Program-made: the position numbers and the translations under genes
From: Rohdeia sp041398665
Lineage (GTDB): Bacteria > Planctomycetota > UBA1135 > GCA-002686595
Length of the DNA: 64,000 bases
Assembly: GCA_041398665.1 (NCBI GenBank)
Contig: JAWKUH010000018.1
Location: forward strand, 1 to 64,000
Direction of reading: 5' to 3'
The notes under the pieces: generated by a model
Databases searched by the model: none
The model's input: only the letters and a program-made list of their open reading frames with translations
What the model was told of the DNA's origin: nothing
In this document: piece by piece, positions 52,695-60,832 of the stretch
Layout of the letters: every line of letters begins with the position of its first letter
Numbering within the stretch: position 1 is the stretch's first letter

Positions 52695-53951
52695 TCAGCT
52701 CACGGGCAGGAGGTTCTTCGCGACCTCGGTGGAGTACGCGCGGGCCGCGGGCAGGAGCCCGGCGAGCGCGCCGAGCACGAGCGCGCCCGGCAGGATCCAG
52801 CCGAACACGGGCTGCCACGAGAACACCTCGAGGTGCACGCCGACCTGTTCGCGCAGGACCGCGGCGACGGCGAAGCCGACGACGCCGTAGATCACGTAGC
52901 CCACGAGGCAACCCACGACCGCGATCGCGGTGGCCTCGCAGACGATCGCGCTGAACACGGTGCCGCGCCGCGCGCCGAGCGCGCGCAGGATCGCGAACTC
53001 GCGCCGGCGCTCGTTCATCGTGTTCCAGAGGGCCGCGAGGATCGACAGCGATCCGCTGACGACCACGAGCCAGGCCACGCCCTGCAGGACGCGCACCATC
53101 CAGCCCAGCTTGTCGAAGATCTCCTGCATCACGGTGCGGATCGGCCACGCGAGCGTGGCCCTGTCGCCCTGGCGGTTGACCTCCTCCTTGAGGAAGAAGG
53201 CGCGCTGCGCGTTCGAGAAGCGCAGCAGCACGGCGCTGACCTCCTTGGCCTCGTCCGGGATCTCCTCGGTCGGCGAGGGCACGTAGTCGCTGCCGCTCCC
53301 GCGCAGCACGTGACCGTCCATGCGGAAGATGCCCTCGATCGGGACGAAGATCACGCGGTCCATCGGCGTCCCCGTCGGCTGGAGCACGCCGGTCACGACG
53401 TAGGTGATGTCGTGCGCGTTGCCGTTGCTCGCGACGCCGTGGATCGGTTGGAACTTCGAACCGCGCACCATCCCCGTCGCGCGCGCGACCGTCGCGCCGA
53501 TCACGGCCTCCGCGCGCGTCTCGTCGAAGAGCGTGTTGCCGGGCTCGAGCTCGAGCTTGCGCTCGCGACCGTTCCCGAAGGCGTACTTCTCGAAGAGCTC
53601 CTTCGTCGTGCCGGCGATGCGGAAGCCCGCGTAGTTGTCGCCGAGCGCGTAGGGCACCGCGAGTTCGACGCCCGGGCGCGACGCGATCTCGCGGTACATC
53701 GACCAAGGGATGTTCCCGGGCGAGGTGTCGAGGTGGAAGATCGCGTTGAGGACGAGCTGGAGCTCGCTCCCGCGCGCGCCGAGCACGGCGTCGAAGCCGA
53801 CGTCGCCGGTGAAGGCCTCGCGCGCCTGCTTCTCGAGGCTGAAGACGGAGAGGACGAGCCCGCTCGCGATCGCACACACGAGCACCGTCACGGTGCTCGA
53901 CAGCGCGTGCTGGCGCAGGCTCTTCCCGACGAGCCAGAGGAGCGTCCTCAT
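52695..53951 (-). CDS. ABC transporter permease, FtsX/MacB family
   Basis: The product has 418 residues with an N-terminal helix (LSSTVTVLVCAIASGLVLSVF), a periplasmic MacB-like domain (residues ~45-275) and three C-terminal helices (about 285-400), with the ERRREFAILRALGARRGTVFSAIVCEATAIAVVGCLVG coupling stretch typical of FtsX-type permeases. It works with the ATPase encoded upstream (stop and start overlap as ATGA). LolCE/MacB relatives move lipoproteins, peptides or ions across the periplasm without classical import. Here the nearby His-rich lipoprotein suggests metal handling. Confidence 0.85.
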   Translation of the reverse strand: MRTLLWLVGKSLRQHALSSTVTVLVCAIASGLVLSVFSLEKQAREAFTGDVGFDAVLGARGSELQLVLNAIFHLDTSPGNIPWSMYREIASRPGVELAVPYALGDNYAGFRIAGTTKELFEKYAFGNGRERKLELEPGNTLFDETRAEAVIGATVARATGMVRGSKFQPIHGVASNGNAHDITYVVTGVLQPTGTPMDRVIFVPIEGIFRMDGHVLRGSGSDYVPSPTEEIPDEAKEVSAVLLRFSNAQRAFFLKEEVNRQGDRATLAWPIRTVMQEIFDKLGWMVRVLQGVAWLVVVSGSLSILAALWNTMNERRREFAILRALGARRGTVFSAIVCEATAIAVVGCLVGYVIYGVVGFAVAAVLREQVGVHLEVFSWQPVFGWILPGALVLGALAGLLPAARAYSTEVAKNLLPVS

Positions 53952-54631
53952 GCCCCCACCGTCCGTGCGCGCGCGTGGTTGACGTCGGCGAGGTCGACGC
54001 GGCGTTCGAACTTCGCGAGCACCGCGGGGTCGTGGCTGACGAGCAGGAGCGTCGCGCCGACGGTGGAGCACAGCTCGAGCATGAGTTCGAGCGCGCCGCC
54101 CGCGTGCTCGGGGTCGAGGTTGCCCGTCGGCTCGTCCGCGAGCACGAGTTTGGGCCGGTTCGCCAGGGCGCGCGCGACAGCGACGCGCTGCTGCTGTCCG
54201 ACGGAGAGCTGCGACGGACGGTGGTGCAGGCGGTCGCGGAGGCCGAGCTTCACCAAGAGCTCCTTCGCCCACCCCCGGTCGATCCCGGGTCCGAAGGCCA
54301 TGCCGAGCTCGACGTTCTCGAGCGCGGTGTAGCCCTGCAGCAGGTTGAAGATCTGGAAGACGTAGCCGACGTGGCGCGCGCGGAAGCGGTCGCGCGCGGC
54401 CTCACCGAGCTCGGCGACGTCGGTCCCGGCGACCGCGACGCGCCCCTCGTCGGGCAGCGTCAGGCCGGCGACGACGTTGAGGAGCGTGGTCTTGCCGCTG
54501 CCGCTGCGTCCGAGCAACGCGACGTGCTCGCCCTCCTCGAGGGCGAACTCGTCGACGCGCAGGACCTCGTGGCGACCGCCCTCGGGCGACTCGTGGCTCT
54601 TGACCAGACCCCGGATCTCGAGCAGGGACAT
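53948..54631 (-). CDS. ABC transporter ATP-binding protein, LolD/MacB-type
   Basis: The product has 227 residues: Walker A GRSGSGKTTLLNVVAGL (residues 42-58), Q-loop region YVFQIFNLLQGYTALENVELGM, signature LSVGQQQRVAVARAL, Walker B LVLADEPTGNLDPE and H-loop LLLVSHDP. The LSVGQQQ signature and the short size are those of LolD/MacB-type ATPases that pair with FtsX-like permeases. The ATG at 54631 is the first gene of the operon; the gap of 159 bases to the divergent hybrid kinase gene should hold two promoters, which I cannot place. Confidence 0.9.
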   Translation of the reverse strand: MSLLEIRGLVKSHESPEGGRHEVLRVDEFALEEGEHVALLGRSGSGKTTLLNVVAGLTLPDEGRVAVAGTDVAELGEAARDRFRARHVGYVFQIFNLLQGYTALENVELGMAFGPGIDRGWAKELLVKLGLRDRLHHRPSQLSVGQQQRVAVARALANRPKLVLADEPTGNLDPEHAGGALELMLELCSTVGATLLLVSHDPAVLAKFERRVDLADVNHARARTVGA

Positions 54632-54790
54632 GAAGGGAGAAGATAGCCCCGCGATGCCGCGCTCCGGCGGGAACTCGGCCACTTCGAAGGTCGGCCAAGT
54701 GTGCACGCCCCGCTCCGGCGCGCTGTCGGCGATGGGAACCGGGGCGGACCGGGAGTGAGGCCGCGCACACCTCCGACCGATGATCGACGG

Positions 54791-56938
54791 ATGGTCGCGT
54801 CGCACGTCCTCGCTCCCCTCGCGCTCGTGCCGGACCCCGTGAGCCTGGCTCTGGGTGCCGCCGCGGCGGCGGTCGGACTGGGCGCCGCCCTGCTCCTGCG
54901 TCGCACGCGCGGCGGAGCGGCACGGCGGGTCGAGGTCGCCTCCGGCCCCACCGCCGACGAGCTCTTCGACCGGATGGAGCAGCCGGTCTGTCGCTTCGAC
55001 CCCGACACGACGCTGCGCTACGTGAACGAGGCCTACTGTCGCCTCTGGGGTCGCAGCGCGGACGAACTGCTCGGACGGCGCTGGGTCGACTTCTGCGACG
55101 AGACGGTCCGACCGGGCGTGGCGGCGCACCTCGCGACGATCACGGACGAGAACCCGGCGACCTGCGAGGAGTGCAGGGTCGTCAACGCGGACGGCGTCAC
55201 GTGGATGCTCTGGAACCAGCTCGGCGTCGCGGACGCCGAGGGACGCATCGAGCAGATCTACGCGCTGGGCACCGACCTCACGGAGCGGCGCCGCCTCGAG
55301 GACCAGGTGCGGTCGAGCCGCGAACGTCTCGCCGTCGCGCTCGACGAGGTCGGCTTCGGTCACTTCGAGATCGACTTCGTGACGGGCCGCGTCGAGCGGT
55401 CCGGGCGCTGGCACGAGCTCCTCGGCATCCAACCGACGGACATGGAGCCGACCGTCGAGGCCTGGATCGAGCGCCTCCACCCGGACGACGTCGATCGCGT
55501 GCTCGCGAAGACCGACGCCCACGTGACGGGCACGACGCCGAGCTGGTGCGTCGAGTACCGCATCCGTCACGCGAACGGGAGCTGGGTCTGGGTCGAGGAC
55601 CGCGGACGCGTGGTCGAGCGCGACGCGAACGGCGCGCCGACGCGCGCCATCGGCATCGCGCAGGACATCCGCACGCGGCGCGCGGCCGCCGACGAGCTCG
55701 AGAAGGCCCGCGAGAGCGCGGAACGCGCGAGCGTGGCCAAGGGCCGCTTCCTCGCGAACGTGAGCCACGAGATCCGCACGCCGCTCACCGCGATCATCGG
55801 GTACGCCGAGCTCGCGCGCGACGTGGTGGTCGACCTCGAGGACGACGAGCTCTCGCACGACCTCTCGGAGTGTCTGCAGACCGTGCTCCGCAACGGGCGA
55901 CACCTCCAGTCGCTGATCGAGGACGTGCTCGACGTGTCGAAGATCGAGGCCGGTGCGATCGAGCCGGTGTTCGAGAAGGCGGACCCCGAGGTCGTCGTGC
56001 GCGAAGCCGTCGGGATGCTCGCGGTGCGCGCCGACGCGCGCGGCATCGGGCTCGAGTACGACGTCGCGCGGAGCGTGCCGCGCTCCGTCCGCACGGACGC
56101 GCTGCGCGTGCGCCAGATCGTCGTCAACCTCGTGGGCAACGCCGTCAAGTTCACGGAGCACGGGCGCGTCCGCGTCGAGCTCCGCACCGCGACGGGATCG
56201 TCGCGACGCCTGTCGCAGGGCGTGCCGGGCGAGCTGCACGTCGTCGTGTCGGACGACGGGCCGGGCATCGACGCCGACACGCTCGCGAAGCTGTTCCAAC
56301 CGTTCCAGCAGGGCGACGCCTCGACGACGCGGCGCTTCGGCGGGACCGGTCTCGGTCTCGCGATCTCGCAGTCGTTCGCGCAGATGCTCGGCGGTCGCGT
56401 GTTCGCGCAGAGCTATCCGGGCGAAGGCAGCGTGTTCACGCTCGCCCTCCCGCTCGACCCCGCCGAACTGTCGGACCCGCGCGAGGCACCGGCCGCGGCC
56501 CTGCCGCGCGTGCACCCGCGGACCGAGCACCGCGCGATCGAAGGTCGCATCCTGCTCGCGGAGGACGGTGCCGACAACCGTCGACTCGTGTCGCTCGTGC
56601 TCGAGCGGGCGGGCCTCGAGGTGGAGTGCGCCGCGAACGGGCGCGAAGCGGTCGACGACTTCCTCGCGGCGCGCGAGGAGGGACGACCGTTCGACCTCGT
56701 CCTGATGGACGTCTCGATGCCCGTGCTCGACGGGTACTCTGCGACGCGCGAGCTGCGCGCGGCAGGGGTGGGGACGCCGATCCTCGCGCTGACCGCGAAC
56801 GCGCTCGAGGACGAACGCGAACGCGCGAAGGAGGCGGGATGCGACGAGCACTGCACGAAACCGATCCATCGCGAGACGCTGCTCGCGGCGGTCGAACACT
56901 GGATCTCCGTCGGGCGTCGACGCGCGTCGTTGCGCTGA
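54791..56938 (+). CDS. Hybrid sensor histidine kinase, PAS-PAS-HisKA-HATPase-REC
   Basis: The product has 715 residues. One hydrophobic stretch near residue 17 (VSLALGAAAAAVGLGAALLL) anchors it. Two PAS domains follow (about 55-180, with YVNEAYCRLWGRSADELLG; about 190-310, with a PAC-type YRIRHANGSWVWVEDRGR). HisKA has FLANVSHEIRTPLTAII (phospho-His), the HATPase has VNLVGNAVKF, DDGPGID and GGTGLGLAIS, and a C-terminal receiver has DLVLMDVSMPVLDG (phospho-Asp) and LALTAN. No helix-turn-helix or Hpt domain is seen, so a partner is needed downstream. The ATG at 54791 is preferred to an earlier start because it places the hydrophobic segment normally. Confidence 0.9.
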   Translation: MVASHVLAPLALVPDPVSLALGAAAAAVGLGAALLLRRTRGGAARRVEVASGPTADELFDRMEQPVCRFDPDTTLRYVNEAYCRLWGRSADELLGRRWVDFCDETVRPGVAAHLATITDENPATCEECRVVNADGVTWMLWNQLGVADAEGRIEQIYALGTDLTERRRLEDQVRSSRERLAVALDEVGFGHFEIDFVTGRVERSGRWHELLGIQPTDMEPTVEAWIERLHPDDVDRVLAKTDAHVTGTTPSWCVEYRIRHANGSWVWVEDRGRVVERDANGAPTRAIGIAQDIRTRRAAADELEKARESAERASVAKGRFLANVSHEIRTPLTAIIGYAELARDVVVDLEDDELSHDLSECLQTVLRNGRHLQSLIEDVLDVSKIEAGAIEPVFEKADPEVVVREAVGMLAVRADARGIGLEYDVARSVPRSVRTDALRVRQIVVNLVGNAVKFTEHGRVRVELRTATGSSRRLSQGVPGELHVVVSDDGPGIDADTLAKLFQPFQQGDASTTRRFGGTGLGLAISQSFAQMLGGRVFAQSYPGEGSVFTLALPLDPAELSDPREAPAAALPRVHPRTEHRAIEGRILLAEDGADNRRLVSLVLERAGLEVECAANGREAVDDFLAAREEGRPFDLVLMDVSMPVLDGYSATRELRAAGVGTPILALTANALEDERERAKEAGCDEHCTKPIHRETLLAAVEHWISVGRRRASLR

Positions 56939-57399
56939 TCGCGGCGGTCCTCGCACCGGCCTGCACCTCGATGGCGTCCGCGGACCGCCCCTCCGAGCGC
57001 GCAGCGGTCGAACGCCGGCTCGACACGCTGCACGGTGCCGCGTCGCGTGCGGACGGTGCGGCCTACTTCGACTGCTTCACGCCGGACGCCGTCTTCGTCG
57101 GGACCGACGCGACGGAGCGCTGGACGCTCGACGCGTTCCGCGCCTACGCCGAGCCCTACTTCAAGCAGGGCCGCGGCTGGACCTACACGCCGGAGGAGCG
57201 CCACGTCGCCTTCGACGCGACGGGCCGGACCGCCTGGTTCGACGAGCGCCTCGCGAACGCGAAGTACGGGGAGTGCCGCGGGAGCGGGGTCCTCGTGAAG
57301 AGCGGCGGCGAGTGGCGCGTCGCGCAGTACGTGTTGAGTTTCGCGATCCCGAACGAGAGCGCGGAGCGCGTCGTCGAGGTCGTGCGCGAGGGGCGTTGA
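56839..57399 (+). CDS. NTF2/SnoaL-like (DUF4440-type) lipoprotein
   Basis: The product has 186 residues. The ATG at 56839 has a strong AAGGAGG site 5-6 bases upstream and lies inside the end of the kinase gene (100-base overlap in another frame). The N-terminal ~30 residues are polar, then VVALIAAVLAPAC forms a lipobox. The rest is a nuclear-transport-factor-2-like fold: AAVERRLDTLHGAASRADGAAYFDCFTPDAVFVGTDATERWTLDAFRAYAEPYFKQGRGW, ending LVKSGGEWRVAQYVLSFAIPN. These folds bind or convert small hydrophobic ligands. A shorter start at 56971 would lose the export signal. Confidence 0.75.
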   Translation: MRRALHETDPSRDAARGGRTLDLRRASTRVVALIAAVLAPACTSMASADRPSERAAVERRLDTLHGAASRADGAAYFDCFTPDAVFVGTDATERWTLDAFRAYAEPYFKQGRGWTYTPEERHVAFDATGRTAWFDERLANAKYGECRGSGVLVKSGGEWRVAQYVLSFAIPNESAERVVEVVREGR

Positions 57400-57438
57400 T
57401 CCACGCCCCCATGTCGAGGCGCCGCGCGGGGAACGCGA

Positions 57439-57553
57439 CACGCGACTTTCGGTCGCGTGGGGGCCACGAACACGCGACCTTCGGTCGCGTGGGGGCCACG
57501 AACACGCGACCTTCGGTCGCGTGGGAATCGAAACACGCGACCTCGGTCGCGTG
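57439..57553. repeat. Four tandem hairpins with 32-base period
   Basis: Four copies of a CACGCGAC-CTTCG-GTCGCGTG hairpin lie at 57439-57459, 57471-57491, 57503-57523 and 57534-57553, spaced 32, 32 and 31 bases. Each has an 8-bp stem and a TTCG-containing loop; the linkers are GGGGCCACGAA or GGAATCGAAA. The last unit lacks one base of the loop. It adjoins composite repeat copy 5. Confidence 0.85.
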
Positions 57554-57559
57554 GGAATC

Positions 57560-57990
57560 GAAACACGAAGAACGCGAAGAACCGGAAGGCGCCGCCTTCG
57601 GCGGCGGACGACACGGAAGGACGCAGGGACCCGCGGGGCGCGTGCGCTCCGTGGGTCCCTGCGTCCGCGCCGCGCAGCGCGCCTTCGTGTTCTTCGTGTC
57701 CTTTCCTGTCGTTCCCTTCGTGTTGAAACTGCGTGGTCATCGGCGCCGCAGGCGCCGAGCGCAGCACTCGCGCTCCGCTCGAGGCGCGGCGCGGCCTACC
57801 GGCCGCGCAGGACGCTCACAGGGAGGCACAGAGGACACAGAGGCCACGACGAAGTGCGAGGGCGGCGGACCACGCTGCACGTGTCCCGACTCCCGACTCT
57901 GCGCCGCCGAAGGCGGCGCCGCGTGGTCTCTGTGTCCTCTGTGCCTCCCTGTGATCTGCGTGGTCTTCGGCGCCGCAGGCGCCGAGCGCA
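57560..57990. repeat. Composite palindromic intergenic repeat, copy 5
   Basis: The gap lies between convergent genes (stops at 57399 and 58075). It carries the CGCCGCCTTCGGCGGCG hairpin (about 57590), a GCAGGGACCCGCGG...GTCCCTGCG palindrome (57622-57665), the CGGCGCCGCAGGCGCCGAG hairpin (57741 and again about 57968) and GCGCGGCCTACCGGCCGCGC (about 57790). An outer inverted pair, CACAGGGAGGCACAGAGGAC at about 57819 and its complement at about 57935, frames an inner block. Confidence 0.7.
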
Positions 57991-58006
57991 GCGCCCGGGG
58001 ACGCGA

Positions 58007-58038
58007 ACGGCCCGGCACACCTGCGTGTACCGGGCCGT
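58007..58038 (-). terminator. Terminator hairpin of the outer-membrane lipoprotein gene
   Basis: ACGGCCCGG at 58007-58015 pairs with CCGGGCCGT at 58030-58038, continued after one mismatch by ACAC/GTGT around a CTGC loop. It lies 37 bases past the stop of the minus-strand gene at 58075. Confidence 0.7.
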
Positions 58039-58074
58039 CGCCGTGCCTTCCGCTCCGGGGCGGAACGGCTTGGA

Positions 58075-58857
58075 TCAGAAGATGCGACCGATGTTCGTCG
58101 TCACACCCGCGACGATCGCGAAGTCCTGCGCATCGTCGTTGAGACCGACCTGCACACCGATGTCGAACAGCAGGCTGTCCGTGACCGTGTACAGCAGCGA
58201 ACCGTTCGCGGTCAGCGGCTCGACACCCGCCTCCGGGTAGTACGTGCTCGCGAGCTCGACCACACCGTTCCAGCGGTCCATCAGCGGCATGTAGCCGGCG
58301 ACGGCCAGCGTGTGCTGCACGTCGAGGTTCCCGGCCTCCGCCGTTCCGATGAGGCCGAGCCGGTAGTACCACGACGTCAACAGGTCGCCGAAGTGGCGGT
58401 CGAGCGTGAAGCCGGTGTACAGGTTCGTGTAGCCGCTCGAGATGGCCGGGTCGTCGTCGCCGATCGGGATCGAGGTCGCGATCTCGAGCGCGGTCGCCGG
58501 GAAGTCCTTGCTCTCGTCGAGGAGTCGCTGACGGAAGCCGACCGTCAGGTCGCCGGGGCCGCTCGGGTCGGGACCGGGCGCGTCGACCGTGACGTACGGG
58601 ACGTGCGACACGAACAGTTCCGAGCTCTCCGACAGACCGAACCGGATCGTCGCCGCGGTGTCGACGCGGTCCGACGGGTCGAAGGCGACGCCCGCCTCGA
58701 TCTCGGCCGTGCCGAAGGCGGCGGTCTGGGTCGTGTTGCCGACCGTCGGGCGTTGCGGCGTCACCTTGGCTCGGTGCGTGCCGATGCCGGTGCTCGCGCA
58801 ACCGGCGAGCAGGAGGAGGGAGGGAGCGAGGACGAGACTCTGGCGGATTCGAGACAT
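58075..58857 (-). CDS. Outer-membrane lipoprotein with porin-like barrel
   Basis: The product has 260 residues with a lipobox (LLLLAGC, Cys near 20). The mature part has alternating strands with VGFRQRLLDESKDFPATALEIATSIPIGDDD, YYRLGLIGTAEAGNL and an aromatic C-terminus (TTNIGRIF). The phrasing resembles the MetA/phenol-degradation-pathway or 'transporter' outer-membrane proteins used for small hydrophobic compounds. The substrate is unknown. It stands alone and is followed by its own terminator. Confidence 0.7.
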   Translation of the reverse strand: MSRIRQSLVLAPSLLLLAGCASTGIGTHRAKVTPQRPTVGNTTQTAAFGTAEIEAGVAFDPSDRVDTAATIRFGLSESSELFVSHVPYVTVDAPGPDPSGPGDLTVGFRQRLLDESKDFPATALEIATSIPIGDDDPAISSGYTNLYTGFTLDRHFGDLLTSWYYRLGLIGTAEAGNLDVQHTLAVAGYMPLMDRWNGVVELASTYYPEAGVEPLTANGSLLYTVTDSLLFDIGVQVGLNDDAQDFAIVAGVTTNIGRIF

Positions 58858-59236
58858 GATCGAGTGGGGGCTCGTCCCGCGTGTCGCGCGGGGAGCGGCC
58901 GGCCGGGCGTGATACCACGCTCGCGGTCGCCGCTCAAAGCACCGGGTGCTCCGCGCGCGCTCCTCCAACCCACGGATGCGAGTTCGAAGCGCTCGCGCGT
59001 CGTCGACGCTCGACGGCGGAGCGCCGCGCGAGCGGGGACGGAGGCGGTCCGGGGGACGGCGGAACACGACGTTCGCTCGGGTCGACCGCGGCGGCGAGCC
59101 TTCGAGGCCCGCCCGCGCGGACCCTCCGGCGGGCTCCGCGTCGCCCGGAACCCGGCCGACGGACGCGGCGGCGGCGCGCACGAACGCCGGGAGCGCGCGT
59201 CCCCCCCGCCCTCGACCCGATACACTTCCCGCGACG
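58858..59236. other. Non-coding divergent gap
   Basis: These 379 bases lie between the outer-membrane lipoprotein (minus) and the DUF2500-like gene (plus). Composition is uniformly GC-rich. I see no gene, repeat module or operator; two promoters are expected but cannot be placed. Confidence 0.4.
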
Positions 59237-59848
59237 ATGTCTCCCCCCCCCGAAGGACACGCGCACGAGGCCCCGGCGGCCCCGTCGAGCGCGACGACGG
59301 CATCCGGCGGCGAGGCCGGCGCGGGAGCGGCCAGGCGCCAGACGGCGCTCATGCGCCGGCTCGCGAAGATCAAGGACCACGCGGACTACCCCGCCGCCAT
59401 GGCGCACGTCCCGCCCAGCGAGGAGGACCTCGAGCGGGCGGCGACGATGCTGAGGCGCGGCGTGATCGCCACCGCCCTCGGCGTCGCCTTCGTCCTCCTC
59501 GGCGTCGCGGACGTCGTCGGGAGCGTGTGGTCGCTCGTCGTCGCGATCCCGGCGATCGCGGCCGGCGGCCACTGGATCTTCCACGGCTGGCGCGTGCGCT
59601 CGAAGACGCTCGAGAAGCCGCTCGTGCGCGCCTGCGCGCTCGTCGCGGACCGCCGCTCGGAGACCGCGCCGACCTGGCTCGGCGGACGCACCGTCTACTA
59701 CTTCCAGCTCCAGCTCGAGGACGGCACCGGCGGCGAGTACCGCTACCCGGGCCGCGGCACCCAGGACGACCTGCTCGTCAAGGGCCTCACCGGCGTCGCG
59801 TTCCTGCGCGGCGACACGCTGATCGCCTGGAAGAACATCCGGGTCTGA
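59237..59848 (+). CDS. Membrane protein, DUF2500/DUF3592-like
   Basis: The product has 203 residues: a polar Ala/Pro-rich lead (1-75), two membrane segments (about 77-115, VIATALGVAFVLLGVADVVGSVWSLVVAIPAIA) and a cytoplasmic beta domain (ETAPTWLGGRTVYYFQLQLEDGTGGEYRYPGRGTQDDLLVKGLTGVAFLRGDTLIAWKNIRV) of the DUF2500/DUF3592 type. These proteins are widespread and of unknown function. The ATG at 59237 is favoured because an upstream in-frame start would add only low-complexity sequence. A bidirectional terminator follows at 59873. Confidence 0.65.
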   Translation: MSPPPEGHAHEAPAAPSSATTASGGEAGAGAARRQTALMRRLAKIKDHADYPAAMAHVPPSEEDLERAATMLRRGVIATALGVAFVLLGVADVVGSVWSLVVAIPAIAAGGHWIFHGWRVRSKTLEKPLVRACALVADRRSETAPTWLGGRTVYYFQLQLEDGTGGEYRYPGRGTQDDLLVKGLTGVAFLRGDTLIAWKNIRV

Positions 59849-59872
59849 GCCGGGTCGCAGGGACTCGAAGCG

Positions 59873-59910
59873 GCAGGGCCGCGTACCGTCGATCCGGTGC
59901 GCGGCCCTGC
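59873..59910. terminator. Bidirectional terminator between convergent genes
   Basis: A 16-pair stem (59873-59888 with 59895-59910, one G-T pair) encloses the loop TCGATC between convergent stops at 59848 and 59945. No T-run follows. Confidence 0.65.
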
Positions 59911-59944
59911 TGCGTCGTCGGGGCGAGCGTTCGCGCGCGACGAC

Positions 59945-60724
59945 TCACTCGAGCATCGACGCGGCCGCGGGGTCGAGGAGCAGCTCGACGTCCTTGTGGC
60001 CGAGCAACAGCGTGATCGGCTCGTTCGGGTCGGGGTCCGGCACCATCGCGCGGTCGACGACCTCGGCCATGTGCTCGCCGAACGCGAACACGCGGATGCG
60101 GTGCGCACTGCGCATCGAGCCGATGCCCATCGACACCGCGCGCTCCGGCACCTCGATGTCGCCGTGCCAGCGCGAGAGTTCCTCGCGCGTCGCGTCGGAG
60201 AGCGTCACGGCGCCTGTGCGCGAACTCGCCTTGGCGCCGGGCTCGTGCAGTCCGAGGCGCCCCGTCGCACCCGCGCCGACGAGCAGCACGTCGACCGGGC
60301 CCGCGCGCCGCAGCCGCTCCTCGAAGTCGGCGCACTCCGCCTCGAGCGCCTCGCCCTCGAGGCGCGCGTCGAGTTCGCGGCGGTGCTCGGCCAGCGCGCC
60401 CCACTTCGAGTAGAAGGCGTCGGTCATCCAACCGGACAGCGAGCCCGGCTCGCCCGGACCCTTGCCCGCGATCTCCGCGAGGCCGAAGCAGCGCACGCCG
60501 GAGACCGGCAGGCCGCCCTTCTCCTCGACGCCGCTCATCTGGCGGATCTTGTCGAGCGCGGGCAGCACGGGCGCACCGCTCGAGAACGCGAGGCACGCGT
60601 CGCCGCGCTGGTACTTCTTCGTGCGGATCCAGTTCGCCATCTCGCGGGCGACGGACTCCATCGCCTCGGCGGCGTCGTCGAACACGAAGGTCTTGAGGGG
60701 GAGGAACTCGAGCTCGCGCTTCAC
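59945..60724 (-). CDS. NagB/6-phosphogluconolactonase-like sugar isomerase family protein
   Basis: The product has 259 residues from a GTG, of the glucosamine-6-phosphate isomerase / 6-phosphogluconolactonase fold: WIRTKKYQRGDACLAFSSGAPVLPALDKI (phosphosugar-binding loop), a central CFGLAEIAGKG, VDVLLVGAGATGRLGLHEPGA (equivalent of the GVGxDGHIAFNEP signature) and VSMGIGSMRSAHRIRVFAFGEH. Several signature residues differ from both named enzymes, so the substrate is uncertain. It is cytoplasmic and stands divergently to the sensor kinase across 108 bases. Confidence 0.75.
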   Translation of the reverse strand: MKRELEFLPLKTFVFDDAAEAMESVAREMANWIRTKKYQRGDACLAFSSGAPVLPALDKIRQMSGVEEKGGLPVSGVRCFGLAEIAGKGPGEPGSLSGWMTDAFYSKWGALAEHRRELDARLEGEALEAECADFEERLRRAGPVDVLLVGAGATGRLGLHEPGAKASSRTGAVTLSDATREELSRWHGDIEVPERAVSMGIGSMRSAHRIRVFAFGEHMAEVVDRAMVPDPDPNEPITLLLGHKDVELLLDPAAASMLE

Positions 60725-60832
60725 GGGGGGCTCTTCGCGGAGTGCAGGGGAACGGGCTGGGGGCGCGCGACATGGTAGCCCCACCGGCCCCCTGCCGAGC
60801 CGCGCGCGCCCCGGGACTGCTACCGTTCGAGC

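Noticed and set aside
57439..57553. CRISPR array
   Set aside because: Units are 32 bases with about 11-base constant linkers, not variable 30-40-base spacers, and no cas gene is present.
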